Positions 1 through 13,511 of a DNA stretch of 64,000 bases are shown here, in pieces. A model generated the notes under the pieces. It worked only from the letters and a program-made list of their open reading frames with translations. It had not been told where the DNA came from and did no database searches. Numbering within the stretch: the first letter of the stretch is position 1; each line of letters begins with the position of its first letter. The translations under genes were made by a program, and so were the position numbers. The DNA is from Osedax frankpressi (taxonomy: Eukaryota; Annelida; Polychaeta; Sabellida; Siboglinidae). The stretch covers positions 8,080,932 to 8,144,931 of the forward strand of contig OZ038315.1 of the NCBI GenBank assembly GCA_964035775.1, given 5' to 3'.

Positions 1-1429
1 CATGCATATGCTATAGTTAGCATATGCTTACCAAACATGTTTGAAAATATAAGTAGTATTGAATAAATGAATAGTTATATATTTGTATATACTACTCTTT
101 ATAGTATATACTTATACATTATATATGAATACATATGTGGATATGTAGTAGTACAATTGATTGAAGATACAACACAAATACTTGATGTGTAAATATAGAG
201 TATAGCACATGTTTATTCTCTGTGGATCGCGTGTTATATCATCATTGGGGAATTAGCAGTAGGTAGCCATATGACAGCAGAGTCCAGTGGTCAACGGGCG
301 GTCTTGAGGCGGCCATAAAAACGCCATAGTCGCCGCAGTGGTTGGTTTACGAGCGTCGTCGTAAATTCACTTCAGGTGGCGGAGGTACCTGTCCTACAGC
401 GACCACAGTTTGACCAATGGTCAGACTAGCCAGATCGTCAATTGCGCAACTCCGAATAATGCCTTAGGACTTATGTATATATATATATATATAACAATAT
501 TATATAATATAACACACTATATGGTATGAGCCTATGATTTGATTTGAAATCAGTTCAGTGAACATGTTATTTCAGAGTAAATATAAAAAGAACACCCGGA
601 GATTTCTAACGTAAGTTTAATGATCTATATCTTATACGTGGGAATAATTGAATATTATACGTTACATAGTAAATATAAATGTATGAATTTAAATATACCC
701 CGATATACCCCGATATACCCCGATATACCCCGATATAAACATCCTAATTCGACTAAATCACCAAAGATTTATGTATATATGAATATATATGTTTATATCG
801 TCAACATCTATTCAGTTTTTCTATATAAACACTTAGGTAATCTGTGAACACCGATCATAACAATACATATTTGATTTACTATTCTCTAGCATGCATTTGT
901 GTTGCTCGGACTTTATTATCTGCCATACCACACAAGAAGTTATGGTCATTTTATTGCTCGTAGAAATCACAAGGGAATTATTGTAATATATGTGTAAATA
1001 TATACATATACAAATATAAAATTTATAGATTGGCAATATTTTATGATATTTTTATGCCAATGGATATTTAATAAAAATGTATAACATTCCAGGGATGTGT
1101 AATGTGTTTCATACGATCTTTGTAATTAATCAATGATTGTCGACAGTTCATTTCTCATCTGCTTGAGGGTAGAGAAAAATAATTGTCCTAGAAAGAGATG
1201 CATTATAAGAATAGATGAATTGATTTCAATAGTTTATATCTGAAGTGTTTAAATTGTAAAAATATACAATAGTATTTTATAAAATATATCTAAACATTTT
1301 ATATAAAAACAATATATATTATTTAAATGTATTGTTAGTCAGATAATTATTTCATCGCAAATAATTACATTTATAATATTTATATATATATATATTTATA
1401 ATTGGCTATTTTATTAATATTAATTAATG

Positions 1430-1493
<64 letters not shown>

Positions 1494-1922
1494 TATTAGT
1501 TCCATCAAATTCATGAGATGTAATTACGAATGAACAATAATTATCTTAATATAAAATATTGTGAACTTTAAGAGATATAATGGATCTTATAATATTAATA
1601 TATTTTAATAAATAATATGATATATAATATCATTCAAAGATTAAAAATTATAACATATATTACGTATTGCTGCTGTAAATACAGAAGATCCAATAAATGT
1701 TTGGTGTAAAATAATACGTATTTATTTTCCAGAAAACATGAAATATGCAATTGCATTTAATACTGATTTATAAAATGATTAAATTGAAATTAACTTCCTT
1801 AATATAATTTAATTGGGGTACTTTTAAATATATCTAAATAGTGGCGTATACGACACGATATCGTACGATATATATGATTATGATTTATTAATTCGATCTG
1901 CAAACATAAATTATATACATAC

Positions 1923-1991
<69 letters not shown>

Positions 1992-2134
1992 CACATAAAT
2001 TATATAATACAACCGTATGGTTGTTCCATATTTCATTCTATATTCGCTAGAATGTTGTACGGCTCGATAACGATTCAATATCGCGAATTTTCGTTACATA
2101 AATAAGTATTCATCCGGCCATTGATCGCGAGAGG
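1..2134. other. AT-rich non-coding stretch
   Basis: No gene recognised. It holds several (AT)n tracts (476-494, 1433-1490, 1937-1988), a four-copy run of the 10-mer GATATACCCC (about 695-740) and a GC-richer island at 240-460. The island has only short open frames on both strands, none with a recognisable family. A TGACC-ATT-GGTCA-type palindrome lies near 411-423. Confidence 0.6.
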
Positions 2135-2310
2135 CTACTCGTAACACAGGTGCATTGTTACACGGTAGACTCTACTCGGTCCAAGGTTATCTCCGATTGT
2201 ATTCGGCATTTCGTGAAGCCAGCAACGCTGTCCATTCGAGCAATGCTCTTTATAGTCTGTAGTCGAGGCTTTCGTTTTGAATACGACCGATGAATTGTGT
2301 AATTGGATAG
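2135..2310 (-). CDS. Candidate terminal exon, unknown cysteine-containing protein
   Basis: On the minus strand a frame of 57 residues opens directly after an acceptor-like GTCTGTCTTAG and ends in TAG at 2135-2137. It includes HCSNGQRCWLHEM and ends VTMHLCYE. The island has roughly balanced base composition, unlike its surroundings. The exon would enter in phase 1 (two bases complete a split codon). It is phase-compatible with candidate minus-strand exons at 5268-5357 and 7634-7703. I do not recognise a family, and one open frame in a GC-richer island can arise by chance. Confidence 0.28.
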
Positions 2311-2446
2311 CTAAGACAGACCCACACCCAGTAAAAACTATATTACGGAGTATCCTAATAATATCGAATCTATTGTTAGGTTGTAGGACGATTGTTGCGT
2401 TATTTAATCCGGTATAATAATGATGTATACATAACTGTATATGCAT

Positions 2447-3804
2447 ATCATATTCATACTACTCCTTGACTATGGAGTATATTTTGTACTTTTGTTTAGA
2501 GTTAATAGTATCCACATGACTCCATGCGAGCAGGTAACGGTTACTTGCATCGGCATTAGTTATATAACTTAAATATCTACATAACTACTCAACTACGTTA
2601 CTACTCGTACTGTACTTTGATCTCGAGTACTAGTTTACCTTCTTTCTGCTGTGCGACTTACTCATATGTAAAAAAAACGAAACAGATTACTCCAAATCGC
2701 ATTGTTTGCGAACACCGAAGCTCGACACCTCTTAAAGCCAGTTACGGCGAAACTACGGAGCGTTTAATTGGTGCAAAGCCGGGTCACCTCTAATTAGCCG
2801 GTAATTTATTGTCCGTCGGAATCACCCGTTGATTGGTCCGTTCAAAGCGGGCCGAGAGGATGAAACACGAGTGATCCATAGGCGGCGTGGCAGAATACGA
2901 CAATAACGGACTTTAATTATACGTGAAGACGAAATTTAAAATCTATATATATAATGTATACTACTGTATAATAATTCTTCGAGAAATATAAATTTAAGAG
3001 TGTTTTCATATAAATGATTGAGTGTTTATGTGTATATAATATACTATACGCAATTATATAATAATCGTTATATTGAAAATTACCTAAATAATTATATTTA
3101 TTTTCTATAGGAATTGTAGTCGTCCGGTTAGAAAATATCATTATTGGTCCAATTAAATCAACTATAAATAAATAATAAACTATAAATAAATAATAACATT
3201 TAAATCTAAAAAGTACGCTGCGCATTTTGGGTCGTCGATTCGTTTGCGTTTTTTCATAAAATTATGTTTTATTATATAATATGGCGGTGTCCACGACTTA
3301 AATACGAAGCCATATACACCATATAATAATCAGACTGGCCATTGGATGTTAATAATTATTTTATAACGTCAAATCTCCACAGGCGTTATTATTTATGTTT
3401 TTATAAATTCTAGAAATAATTTACTTTTGTAGCTTCCTAAAATAATTCGTTTTCTTTTATATTTAAAAAGTTAATTTATGCAACTCAATAATATTTATTA
3501 TAGTGTACTCGTAATAGTTTTACATTCTAGGATATTTATTATCTACAAATGGATGCGTCAGTAATTATATAAGTAATTAATATTTTTATCAATTATATAG
3601 CATATATTTGTATATTATATCTTTATAAGAATATATAATATAAATGTGTAAGCAAACATATTAATATTCGTTGTTGTATTATTAAAATAACTATCTAAAT
3701 AGATTTACATGAATATATATTATGTAATTATTAAAATATCAGATAAATATCAGATTATAGTAAAGTTATATAAATAATTATAGTCTATATAGTTATATAC
3801 TATA

Positions 3805-3869
<65 letters not shown>

Positions 3870-5267
3870 CATGTAATGGCCATTATTATATTTGTTATAT
3901 CGCATAATATGATATCCGTAAAATAATGTAGCATAGGTGATCAAATAGAATATATATAAAATATTTAAATTATGTATTATATAGTATTAATAGAATTAAA
4001 TATTAATTAATTAATTAATAAAACATCATGGTAATATACCATATTGATTACCGTATATAAAGATTGATATAAACGGATTTTAAATTATACATATAATTAT
4101 ACATTATTATTATATTATATATAAATAATAGTTATAGTATATGTATTTATATATGTATTTGTAAGTGTGCGCATGTATATATGCGTGTTTTCAATAAAAA
4201 AAACAGATGACGTAACTATTATATATATTATTATATTATTTATTTAAATAAAATATAATTTAAATATAATTTTAAATAAAATAAAATATATATTTTTTTT
4301 ATTATAGGACAAAAAAACTTTAGAAAATTGCTTGGGCTGTTCTCGTAATTCTTAAACTTTAATATAAATATTAATTATATATAAAATATTAATATTATCT
4401 TAATGCAAAATATAAAATATCTAATAATAAATTATATGGTGATATATCATATAGAAAACAACCCAAATTATTGTTTACTGTTTTAAAATATTAATTTGAT
4501 TAACATGTTTTAATGTATAGTACAAATAAACTTTCAATATATTTAAATTATATGATAATATTTTATAATTGTTATAAGCCTAAATTATAATATAGGTCAA
4601 AATAATATGAGGTAATTTTATAATAAAAGATATTCAAGTCGTTATTAAAAAATTATAAACAATTCTATATATTATTAGTTGATATTATCTGTTATAGATA
4701 CTATAGTTTGTATAATATTATGTGTAGCATATGTATATATATAATGCACTTTAAATACGTTATATATGCATCAATACCCTTAAAATAAGCTTGTATATAA
4801 TTAATTGAAGAGAAGGTGATATAAGTGATAACAATAATTGAGTTAAGAGAAGAACTACTGACCGGCGCGGTCATTTATCTATGAAATGCGTGTGGGAGGA
4901 GCAGAAACGCACGCCACGAGAAGAAGTAGCGGATTTAACGATATTCCGATGTGGCGGGCGTCGTCTCTAAATCCATTTACTTTAAATATCCCGAGATCCC
5001 AAGTTCAGAATACGTTATACACTCTTAGATGGTTAAGAACGTCGAGTATATACCTAAGATACGCTCAAGTAATTAATATAATACTCCTTACAGTATCAAT
5101 AAATAAACCATCAAACAATAACGGCATTATGTACTATCTACTACCTACCGTCGCCTGTAACGGTGTATTGATTCGTGAAATAAACAATTGCGCTATTATC
5201 TAGTTAACTTAGCTACGGGACTACGTAGATATCTCCGACTTCAAGCACATCCCAAGTGCGATTTTAC
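2447..5267. other. AT-rich stretch with one GC-richer island
   Basis: The part at 2690-2910 is GC-richer and has a short minus-strand frame beginning MDHSCFILSARF, unsupported by any partner exon. The rest is AT-rich, with a long (AT)n tract at 3809-3865 and one copy of a dispersed element at 4204-4366. On the plus strand, 4881-4970 has a 29-codon frame starting MKCVWEEQKRTP with no recognised family. Confidence 0.5.
4204..4366 (+). repeat. Dispersed repeat, copy 1
   Basis: About 160 bp beginning CAGATGACGTAACTATTATA and ending CTTGGGCTGTTCTCGTAATT plus a short A/T tail. It matches 6909-7064 nearly base for base, apart from one short internal indel in the AT-rich middle. It has no coding capacity, terminal inverted repeats or target-site duplication that I can see. 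Confidence 0.8.
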
Positions 5268-5357
5268 CGTTGCGGGGACAATCGGATTTATAACAATCGA
5301 AGATGCGGCATCTGCTATTGCTGTGCCTCATAATAGCCGTCGCTATGCCATCGTGTG
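5268..5357 (-). CDS. Candidate internal exon of the speculative minus-strand gene
   Basis: The minus strand has an excellent acceptor: TACTAAC branch site about 20 nt before TTGATAG. It opens 29 codons (for example RCRIFDCYKSDCPRN) up to a GTAAAA donor, entering and leaving in phase 1. It would join in phase to 7634-7703 upstream and 2135-2310 downstream. The plus strand is also partly open, so strand is not certain. No family recognised. Confidence 0.22.
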
Positions 5358-5696
5358 CTATCAAGTGGTTGTTAGTACGATAAGATAGATAATTATGCTC
5401 AGTAAAGTTTAAACAATATATATATATATAGATATATTTAAGCATGTATAAATGGCAATCAAAATATTTATCAAGGTAAATATTTTAATATATTAAATAA
5501 TTTCACTTTATAAAATATATTAGAAATTTATAATATTAACATTATAATATTATAATTTATACCATATGTACCATATCAAAATTAAAATAATACTAATATT
5601 AAAATAATTATTATAATTAATATATATATTATATTTCACATACGTATTGCATACAATAATTATTAAATAAGTATACATCTTAAAAAATATGTTATG

Positions 5697-5729
<33 letters not shown>

Positions 5730-5747
5730 CCATAACATATATATATA

Positions 5748-5800
<53 letters not shown>

Positions 5801-6246
5801 TAGTTATGAATAGCATTTAAATATAATATATTGTAATATTAATATTATTTATATATAATAATATTCTAAACTATTTGAAAAGTATTCACTAAAAAACGGG
5901 ATGTTTCTTGCCCCGGGGCGATGTAAACAAAGTATTATTTAAATAAGGCAATACGTGTGTATAGCGGGTAAAGTCGCCCTTAATACGTTAATCAATTACA
6001 CCGATAACGTAATAGTTTGTTGTGTAACACCTAGACACCTCGCCATACCTCTGGCACAGCGTCAGAAGTGTTACGTCATAGTATTGTGACGACAATTGTA
6101 TATAAATATATATCGTGCATATAAATAAAACCTAAATTATATATCATGTATGATATCCAAATATAAGTAATGAAAAACTACAAACACTTATAATTCACGC
6201 AATGAATAATGTCATTGTTTGAAACTTAGAATTCACGCACACACGA

Positions 6247-6346
<100 letters not shown>

Positions 6347-6908
6347 AATTGTATATTATATATTGTATTATAAATATTATAAATTGTATATTATATATTA
6401 ATATTGTATACTATATAAATAGTATACAATAAATATAGTATACTTTATTATATTATCGCAACATATATTCGATACGAACTTTAATATTGCCCTTTAATAA
6501 ACTGCTTATTGTGCGTAAATAGTATTACGCGCTCTCTCACACACACCATCACACACACCCGCACTCTTAACCGCACATCATATTTTATAACTCGGCGTAT
6601 TTACGCCATACCTATAACGTTTTAATACCTTTGACGAGTATTACTTTATTGTCATTGTTGTCGAGTAGCGAGCACTAAAGGTACATCTAAATAGATTAAG
6701 AACTGATGCTGCAATAGATATAATAATCGTCTGTCTGGTTAACTGCCGTATTTAGTAAATGCCCTTATTTAGTAAATGCCTGTATTTAGTAAATTCCCGC
6801 TATAATATCTTGAAACTAATTCTAACCTATCGACCTATAACATTGATAAGATATTAACGGGCATCTGATTTCGATTATATCTCAGCCTGGTGTGTTCTCC
6901 CAAGAAAC

Positions 6909-7064
6909 CAGATGACGTAACTATTATATATATTATTATATTATTTATTTAAATAAAATATAATTTAAATTAAAATAAAATATATATTTTTTTTATTATA
7001 GAACAAAAAAAAACTTAAAAAAATGTCTTGGGCTGTTCTCGCAATTCTTAAACTTTTGAATATA
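6909..7064 (+). repeat. Dispersed repeat, copy 2
   Basis: Second copy of the element at 4204-4366 in the same orientation, 2.7 kb away. It starts CAGATGACGTAACTATTATA and contains TTGGGCTGTTCTCGCAATTC. A more diverged relative of the first 40 bp appears near 48565-48605 (GAAACCATATGATATAACTA). Confidence 0.8.
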
Positions 7065-7101
7065 ATGAAAATACTGTTTGCCATAAAGTTGCCCAACATG
7101 A

Positions 7102-7318
7102 ATATACGCACTCACACACCGATATACGCACTCACACACGGATATACGCACTCACACACCGATATACGCACGCATACACGTATATACACACGCATACACG
7201 TATATACGCACTCACATACGGATATGCACACGCATACACGTATATACGCACTCACACACGGATATACGCACTCACACACGTATACAGACATACACGCATA
7301 CAGGCATACACGTATATA
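7102..7318 (+). repeat. Minisatellite, about 20-bp unit, CACA/TATACG type
   Basis: Repeats of the type GATATACGCACTCACACACG with variants, about 10 copies. Both strands stay open as Thr/His-rich or Cys/Val-rich frames. This follows from the unit composition and I do not read it as a gene. Confidence 0.9.
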
Positions 7319-7633
7319 TAAGTACATAGATAGTTATCATTTATGTAGCATTATCTATATATCTATATATCTATATATATATATAGCCTATCATATATGA
7401 TATGTTTTTAAATATAGATTCTAATATTATAATATGAATTCTAATATAAATATGAGTGCAATTATCGTATATTAATCATAAATACACTCTAATAACTTAT
7501 ATATATATAACATTAAACTACAGTTTAATAAAAAACATACATAATAGCGATGACAACAATTTAAGTGCAATTATGGAATTCCGTCATCGTTTGAAATCTC
7601 TATTCGCGTAAACAAATAAAATACTCGATTTAC

Positions 7634-7703
7634 ATAACATTAGTAACAAAGGTGGGCCGTTCTCTTTCAAGTAATGTTCACCTGCTCGCACTTTGAAATG
7701 CAT
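7634..7703 (-). CDS. Candidate first exon of the speculative minus-strand gene
   Basis: On the minus strand an ATG opens 23 codons (MHFKVRAGEHYLKENGPP and on) to a GTAAAT donor, leaving in phase 1. The stretch HYLKENGPPLLLML faintly recalls the first strand of alpha/beta hydrolases, but the downstream candidate exons do not continue that fold, so I do not assign it. The whole three-exon model would be 111 residues. Confidence 0.2.
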
Positions 7704-7843
7704 ATAGTAACAATAGCAGATAATATACGTTATAGATGGTATAATTAAATAATTAAATATATATAGATATAGATATTTAAGCATTAGCTATATATAATAT
7801 ACATTGTATATAGGTTTATTTAAATAATTAATACCACGTACCG

Positions 7844-7884
<41 letters not shown>

Positions 7885-8215
7885 AATATTATTATATAAT
7901 ATGATAATACATAATATAAATAATATTATTATAAATTTAGCAATATATTCAAATATTTAGTAATTTCAATATAGTTACAAAGTGTAGTTCTATTTGCGGT
8001 ATACACTGTAATTATAATATATTATTATATCTAATTTGTACGGTTGATATTAAACCACGATAGTCGCTGCGGGCACACATGAAGGTGCACTCTATCTTTA
8101 GGTCCAAGTTACACGATTAATTATAATGAAATCGAAATGATAAATTATAAATTAATAATTAATAATGCTTTCGTCGGCAAATAAACTGCGCTTCATTTCG
8201 TTACGGCAACACCCG

Positions 8216-8600
8216 GTAGTAGTGTCTCGGTGCCCGTTTGATTCCATTTACACTAGTGTTGCATTTACACTAGTGTAGGCGGGTAGTAGGTACGAGTCGT
8301 ATTTAGAGAGATAATAAAGTTAAAAATACGGCCGCCCATCCACTAACGGGATAAGTCGTATTTAGGTTGCCCAATAGTTATATCACTTGGGTTCAGGCGG
8401 CGGCTATGGGTGAGAATATAATCACCATAAACAGTTAAAATACTTTGCATTTATAGATACATCTATATATAGATGTACGGATGTGATTTGTATAGTGATT
8501 CAGACGAGTTGTCATGGATTACGATCCTACAGAGTTATCGGTGTGAGAGATAGGCGTGTGAGAGATAATCGTGTGAGAGATAAGAGAATCGCATAGTGAT
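8216..8600. promoter_or_regulatory. Clustered palindromes and GTGTGA repeats
   Basis: Two copies of CATTTACACTAGTGT lie at about 8245-8259 and 8262-8276, each containing the perfect palindrome ACACTAGTGT. A 15-bp period follows with GTGTGAGAGATA at 8541, 8556 and 8571. GTGTGA is the core half-site of T-box factors, so a binding cluster is possible. Function is inferred only from the motifs. Confidence 0.25.
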
Positions 8601-9028
8601 ATGAGGATAGAGTGAACAGTTTACAATATACATTGTAAATTTGATTATTTTTTGTTTTTTTAAATCTAGTATGTTAATACGTATATATCCGATATAGTAT
8701 TTCAACGCAATATCAATATTTATTTTCTTATCTGAAATTGTGTGTATATTTATTTTATACATCACAACAATTTTTTACCTACAAAAAATATGAATTAAAA
8801 ATGTTTAAAATGAACAAGCCGAGTGTATAATTAATATATGTAATTTTAGTGTCACATTCGGGTTGTAAACATAGTAAATAAGATATGGAATATTGTGTAC
8901 AATGTATAGCGTACACTGTACAGTCAACTTATGACCACTATTGAATACAATGTAGTACATTCATATTCCCGAGCTACCGGGACACGACTCTTTCCCTCTT
9001 TTGACTGTTCAGATAATTGTGATTACGT

Positions 9029-9092
9029 TTTGGTTTTAGTTTTAGTTTTGGTTTTGGTTTGGGTTTTAGTTTTGGTTTTGGTTTGGGTTTTG
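9029..9092 (+). repeat. Short TTTTGG-type simple repeat
   Basis: An irregular run of GTTTTG, GTTTTA and GTTTGG units on the plus strand. It is too short and irregular to call telomeric. Confidence 0.8.
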
Positions 9093-9099
9093 ATATCTC

Positions 9100-10480
9100 A
9101 TCCAACCCGTAGATACAGCAAAACATATATCTATGTCTGTAGTTGGATTATCTAGTGTGCTTCATTATGAGTCATTTCGATCCATCAGATTGTCCGTTGC
9201 GGAATCAGGTGTCTACGTTAAACCAAACAAAGCCGGCATTGTTATGATTTTACGACATTTCAGACTCTTCGTTATTTGCACGCCGGCTCACCTAGTAGCC
9301 CCCATTTACCCATCCAATTGTTTACGGGTAGTATCGTATTATATAAAGAGAATTACCCCAGACTTTATAATTATAGGTATTTATATATATCTACATTGTT
9401 AGATGTGCCAGCTTTTATAATCATTAAATTAATAATATTGTATTCGCTTTTTCTTTGGTATGGTTTCATACGATTATTTTATTTAACAAATCAATTAATA
9501 ATTGTAATATATATAAACATGTGCAATGTATATAGTAATTAAAGTAACACCGAATTGTCCTTCTGTATAATCGATAGTAACAACGGTACTTGAATACCAT
9601 GCGTTGGTAGTACCAACGGAAGTACTAGAGATCGAGTAGATAGTTAATCGAACTTAGTTTTGATACAATGTAATTAGATAGATTTATATTCCGTAATGTG
9701 CCATGCTTAACGATACTTCTGGAATAACAGACAATGTACAGATACGTCCAATAGAAAGGAAATTATTTTTCCAACGTACGTCATTAATTACTCGAATTAA
9801 TACAATGCTGCATTTCCAGACGATGCGAAATTAATCAAAAATTATATAACATGACGAATTGAGAATTATATAATAACTAAAATTTCATTATATAATATGC
9901 CAAGGAATGATGGACGTTTTTCTGTTTTTTCCAATATATATATTAAATATATTTATATATATATATAAAATGGTTAACATATCTAGCTATATCAATGATT
10001 AACTCTTAATCTAATATAATTATACTTTTTTATAAGTGCACGTAATTAATAAAGGTATCTATCTCTATAGTTATTCCAACGGATAAAAACACGACTCAGA
10101 TGTAAACAAACATAATACTGTTATACGGATGTAACGAGTTTTTACTCGCGATTGTTTATAATATTACTTCGTGCTGTCACCATGAAATTAATTTTCGCGA
10201 ATCTCACCTACCCGTTGTGAACGCTCCTTTACACTCGAGGGAATACAATGAATACGCTTTAGTAGGGTATACGGCGCGTACAGTTTGTTTTGTACGGTGT
10301 TCAGCTTCCTTGAGTAATCGATATACATCATTGATTGAGGCTCTAAGTTTCAAAAATAATTATTAGCCACATAGCGGTACTGGCGGTATGGGAGTAGTAA
10401 TATACTCAAGCGTATTTCAGATTTTTTGCGCATCTAATGACAACATTTATTTTTATATTTCGTTTAGTTAGATGACATAT
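9100..10480. other. Mixed-composition stretch, no gene recognised
   Basis: GC-richer patches (9130-9340, 9550-9800, 10080-10440) have open frames of 60 to 90 codons, but none shows a family signature or paired splice sites. A TGAGTCA (AP-1-like) site lies near 9170. An isolated Kozak-like ACCATGAAATTA occurs near 10180 with only 12 codons behind it. Confidence 0.45.
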
Positions 10481-10562
10481 ATTTTACAAGGGTATTTTAC
10501 ACCAAGAAGAAATAATCATATACATTATATTGGGCTTTGTATATTTAAAGACTGAAACTGGA

Positions 10563-10617
<55 letters not shown>

Positions 10618-10699
10618 CAGATATTGAGACAGTTATATTATGAATATTATAACCCAGGTATCTACACCTTACAATATACATTATATGGTATATTATATG

Positions 10700-10756
<57 letters not shown>

Positions 10757-10962
10757 AGTATGTATGCATACTATTGTATACACTTCTCCCGTGAAATATC
10801 TGCGTGAGAATATCGTACATGTTTATTCGTGCAACTAAATAAGTATACGTATCACACTGTGATGCAACATTCCCGAGGTGATGTTACGTAAGATGAACGT
10901 AATATCGGCGAATCGCGGACGGTATTGACTTTAGATTGAAGACATAATTTAGGCGGCGAAAG

Positions 10963-11098
10963 TGAGGGTGGATAGGTGTGAGGGTGAGAATGAGGGTGAA
11001 TGTGAGAGTGAAGGTTAGGATGATAATGAGGGTGAGAATGATGATTAGGATGAGGGTGAGGGTAAGGGTAAGAGTAAGGGTGAGGTTCAGGGTGAGTG
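10963..11098 (+). repeat. Degenerate GGGTGA hexamer array
   Basis: Hexamers of the form GGGTGA, GAATGA, GGGTAA and GAGTGA in register over about 135 bp. The minus strand reads as Leu/Thr/Ile repeats, an artefact of the unit. Confidence 0.85.
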
Positions 11099-11099
11099 A

Positions 11100-12062
11100 A
11101 GTTCGTATATATGTGATTTGATACTTTAACATACCTGTAATATATAAATGCACCTATAATGGCGTCTAAGTGGCAGCCATGCCATACGTAAGTTGCCGTT
11201 GAATAGTCTGCGAATAGACAAAATATAGATAATAATCTATTTGACTAAATGACGATACAAGATATTCTAAACTAGACTTCAAACCAATCTTTGACATTCC
11301 AAGATGCAAACAGACAATATTAAAACTAGTTAAGACGATCAAACAATTTGAAAAACATTATGAAATAATATATTAAACACCATAACAAAACTCCATCATA
11401 CCATAAAAATACACCTACAAATACATCCATACAAACTATAACCTAGCTCGAGGCATTATTTCAAATACCGTACAAAATCCACCACCACACACTACGCTCA
11501 GAAGCTAAAAAAAACTCATCTCATTATATTCTAAACACTATAAAAAAAACTCATGCACTCCACATTATAAAACTTTAAATACTCGAAGCAATATTAATCT
11601 ATTATTTATAGAGTAATTATCTCTAGGCATCTCGAATTATCTCCATGTGTCTCGAATAAGATCTACAATACGTAGGCCCTTAATTACAAGGGTCCCAAGT
11701 ACCCATTCTCTCTCCGTACCCATAGGTTCGCTAACTCCTCGATCTAGGATATGTATCGTATCGTGTCCGGACATGTTGGGTAGCGCATCTCTGCAAAGGA
11801 ATCTACGTACCGTTACATTTGTATCGGCTGTCGGCTTTACTCAACCGTTTGATGTCCTCACCGTACCCAGTAATCCATAATTATCTATCAACCATCGTTA
11901 CATCTACGCGCGACACGTCAGATCTACGTATAATGGATATGTTAAACTAGATCATAATATCTTAGTTAGATCTATAAATACAACCATAGTTGCTTATATA
12001 ATATACATTATAAAGTATTATTTATATCTATATATATATATATATATATAATATATATATTT

Positions 12063-12093
<31 letters not shown>

Positions 12094-12453
12094 ACATAAA
12101 ATACCAATATAAATTAGATATTAATTTAAATATATTAAATTAAATAGTATTTTACAGTGCATACTATATAGTATATACATAAAATATCGGTATATTATTG
12201 TCCATAATTACATATGTCCAGTTATTAAAAATAAGTATTTTTACATTTCTCCATTTATATTACTATATCAATTAATCAATCAATTAGTAATATAAAATAG
12301 TTATATAAACAAGCAAATTTCAGCAAATAAACTCTTTATAGTATGTATATAGTGGATAGTGTACATTCTACACTGTACAATCTATGTACATTGTATATGT
12401 ACTAACTGTAAATTGGAAATTAGTGTATAATATACACTGTGCATTATGTTTAA

Positions 12454-12496
<43 letters not shown>

Positions 12497-12508
12497 ATAT
12501 CACTTAGT
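11100..12508. other. Stretch with one unresolved open island
   Basis: The island at 11640-11880 is open for about 77 codons on the plus strand and about 70 on the minus strand (for example GTEREWVLGTLVIKGLRIVD). I recognise neither product and cannot decide the strand. The rest is AT-rich, with (AT)n at 12020-12082 and 12459-12492. Confidence 0.4.
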
Positions 12509-12510
12509 AA

Positions 12511-12885
12511 ATGTACTCCACACAGTGTACACTACACACTACACACTACACACTGCACACTACACATTACACACTACAAACTACACACTACACAATGTAC
12601 ACTACACACTACATACTACACACTACACACTGTACACTACACACTACACACTACACACTACACACTACACACTATACACTATGCACTACACACTACACAC
12701 TACACACTACACACTACACACTACACACTACACACTACACACTACACACTACACACTACACACTACACACTACACACTGTACACTGTACACTACACATTA
12801 CACACTACACACCACACACTACACACTACACACTACACACTAAACACTACACACTATACACTATACACTACACACTACACACTTA
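12511..12885 (+). repeat. CACTACACA 9-bp array
   Basis: About 40 copies of CACTACACA with scattered CACTGTACA and CACTATACA variants. Because 9 is a multiple of 3, all three plus frames stay open as Thr/His/Tyr/Leu repeats. I do not read these as proteins. Confidence 0.93.
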
Positions 12886-13511
12886 CAGTGTAAACAATAT
12901 ACAGAATAAAATGAAGTGAAAATTAAATATAACTAAAATAAGCGCCTCTAGAAATTGCCTACGGAGTTATTCAGAAAATTAAAATCTCGCACATTAATAT
13001 TAATTATAATTCATTATCAACCGGGCTAAACAAAAGCTCTCCGACTTAGGGCTATGATGAAGGATGATACGCTAAAGTGGAGCCGAGGGAAGGACTGCAG
13101 TAGACACCGTAGGGCTAGTGGTATGTCCCGTCAACAAACCAAGTTAGTGGGGTTATAAAGTGGGGATTAAGATTAGTGTAGGGGGCCGGAGTAGAGCTGT
13201 ATGTGAGTGTATGGGTACACGTGTATATATATATGTGTGAAGGAGATATTTATATAGGTATATAGGGTTAGATAACATGGTCGTGTAGGGTAGCTAATAT
13301 AAAGGGTAGCTAATATAAAGGGGTCTAGTATCTGGTGTATGGCAGTGTAGCGTAGGGTATACGGAGGTCTAGTGTAGACTTAATATAAAGGTTATAAGAA
13401 TAGTTACTATATAGATATATACTATATTATAGTATTTATTCATAGTATACTCAATTAAAGGAGTTAAGCTGTGCAGGTTGAATATGGTGTGAGTATGTCG
13501 TATGGTGTGAG

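Noticed and set aside
9029-11098. Interstitial telomere (TTTTGG at 9029, GGGTAA/GGGTGA at 10963)
   Set aside because: Units are irregular and mixed; neither run keeps TTAGGG or another telomere word in tandem.
12384-12919. Thr/His/Tyr/Leu-rich frames of 110 to 169 codons
   Set aside because: Translation of the 9-bp CACTACACA array in all three frames.
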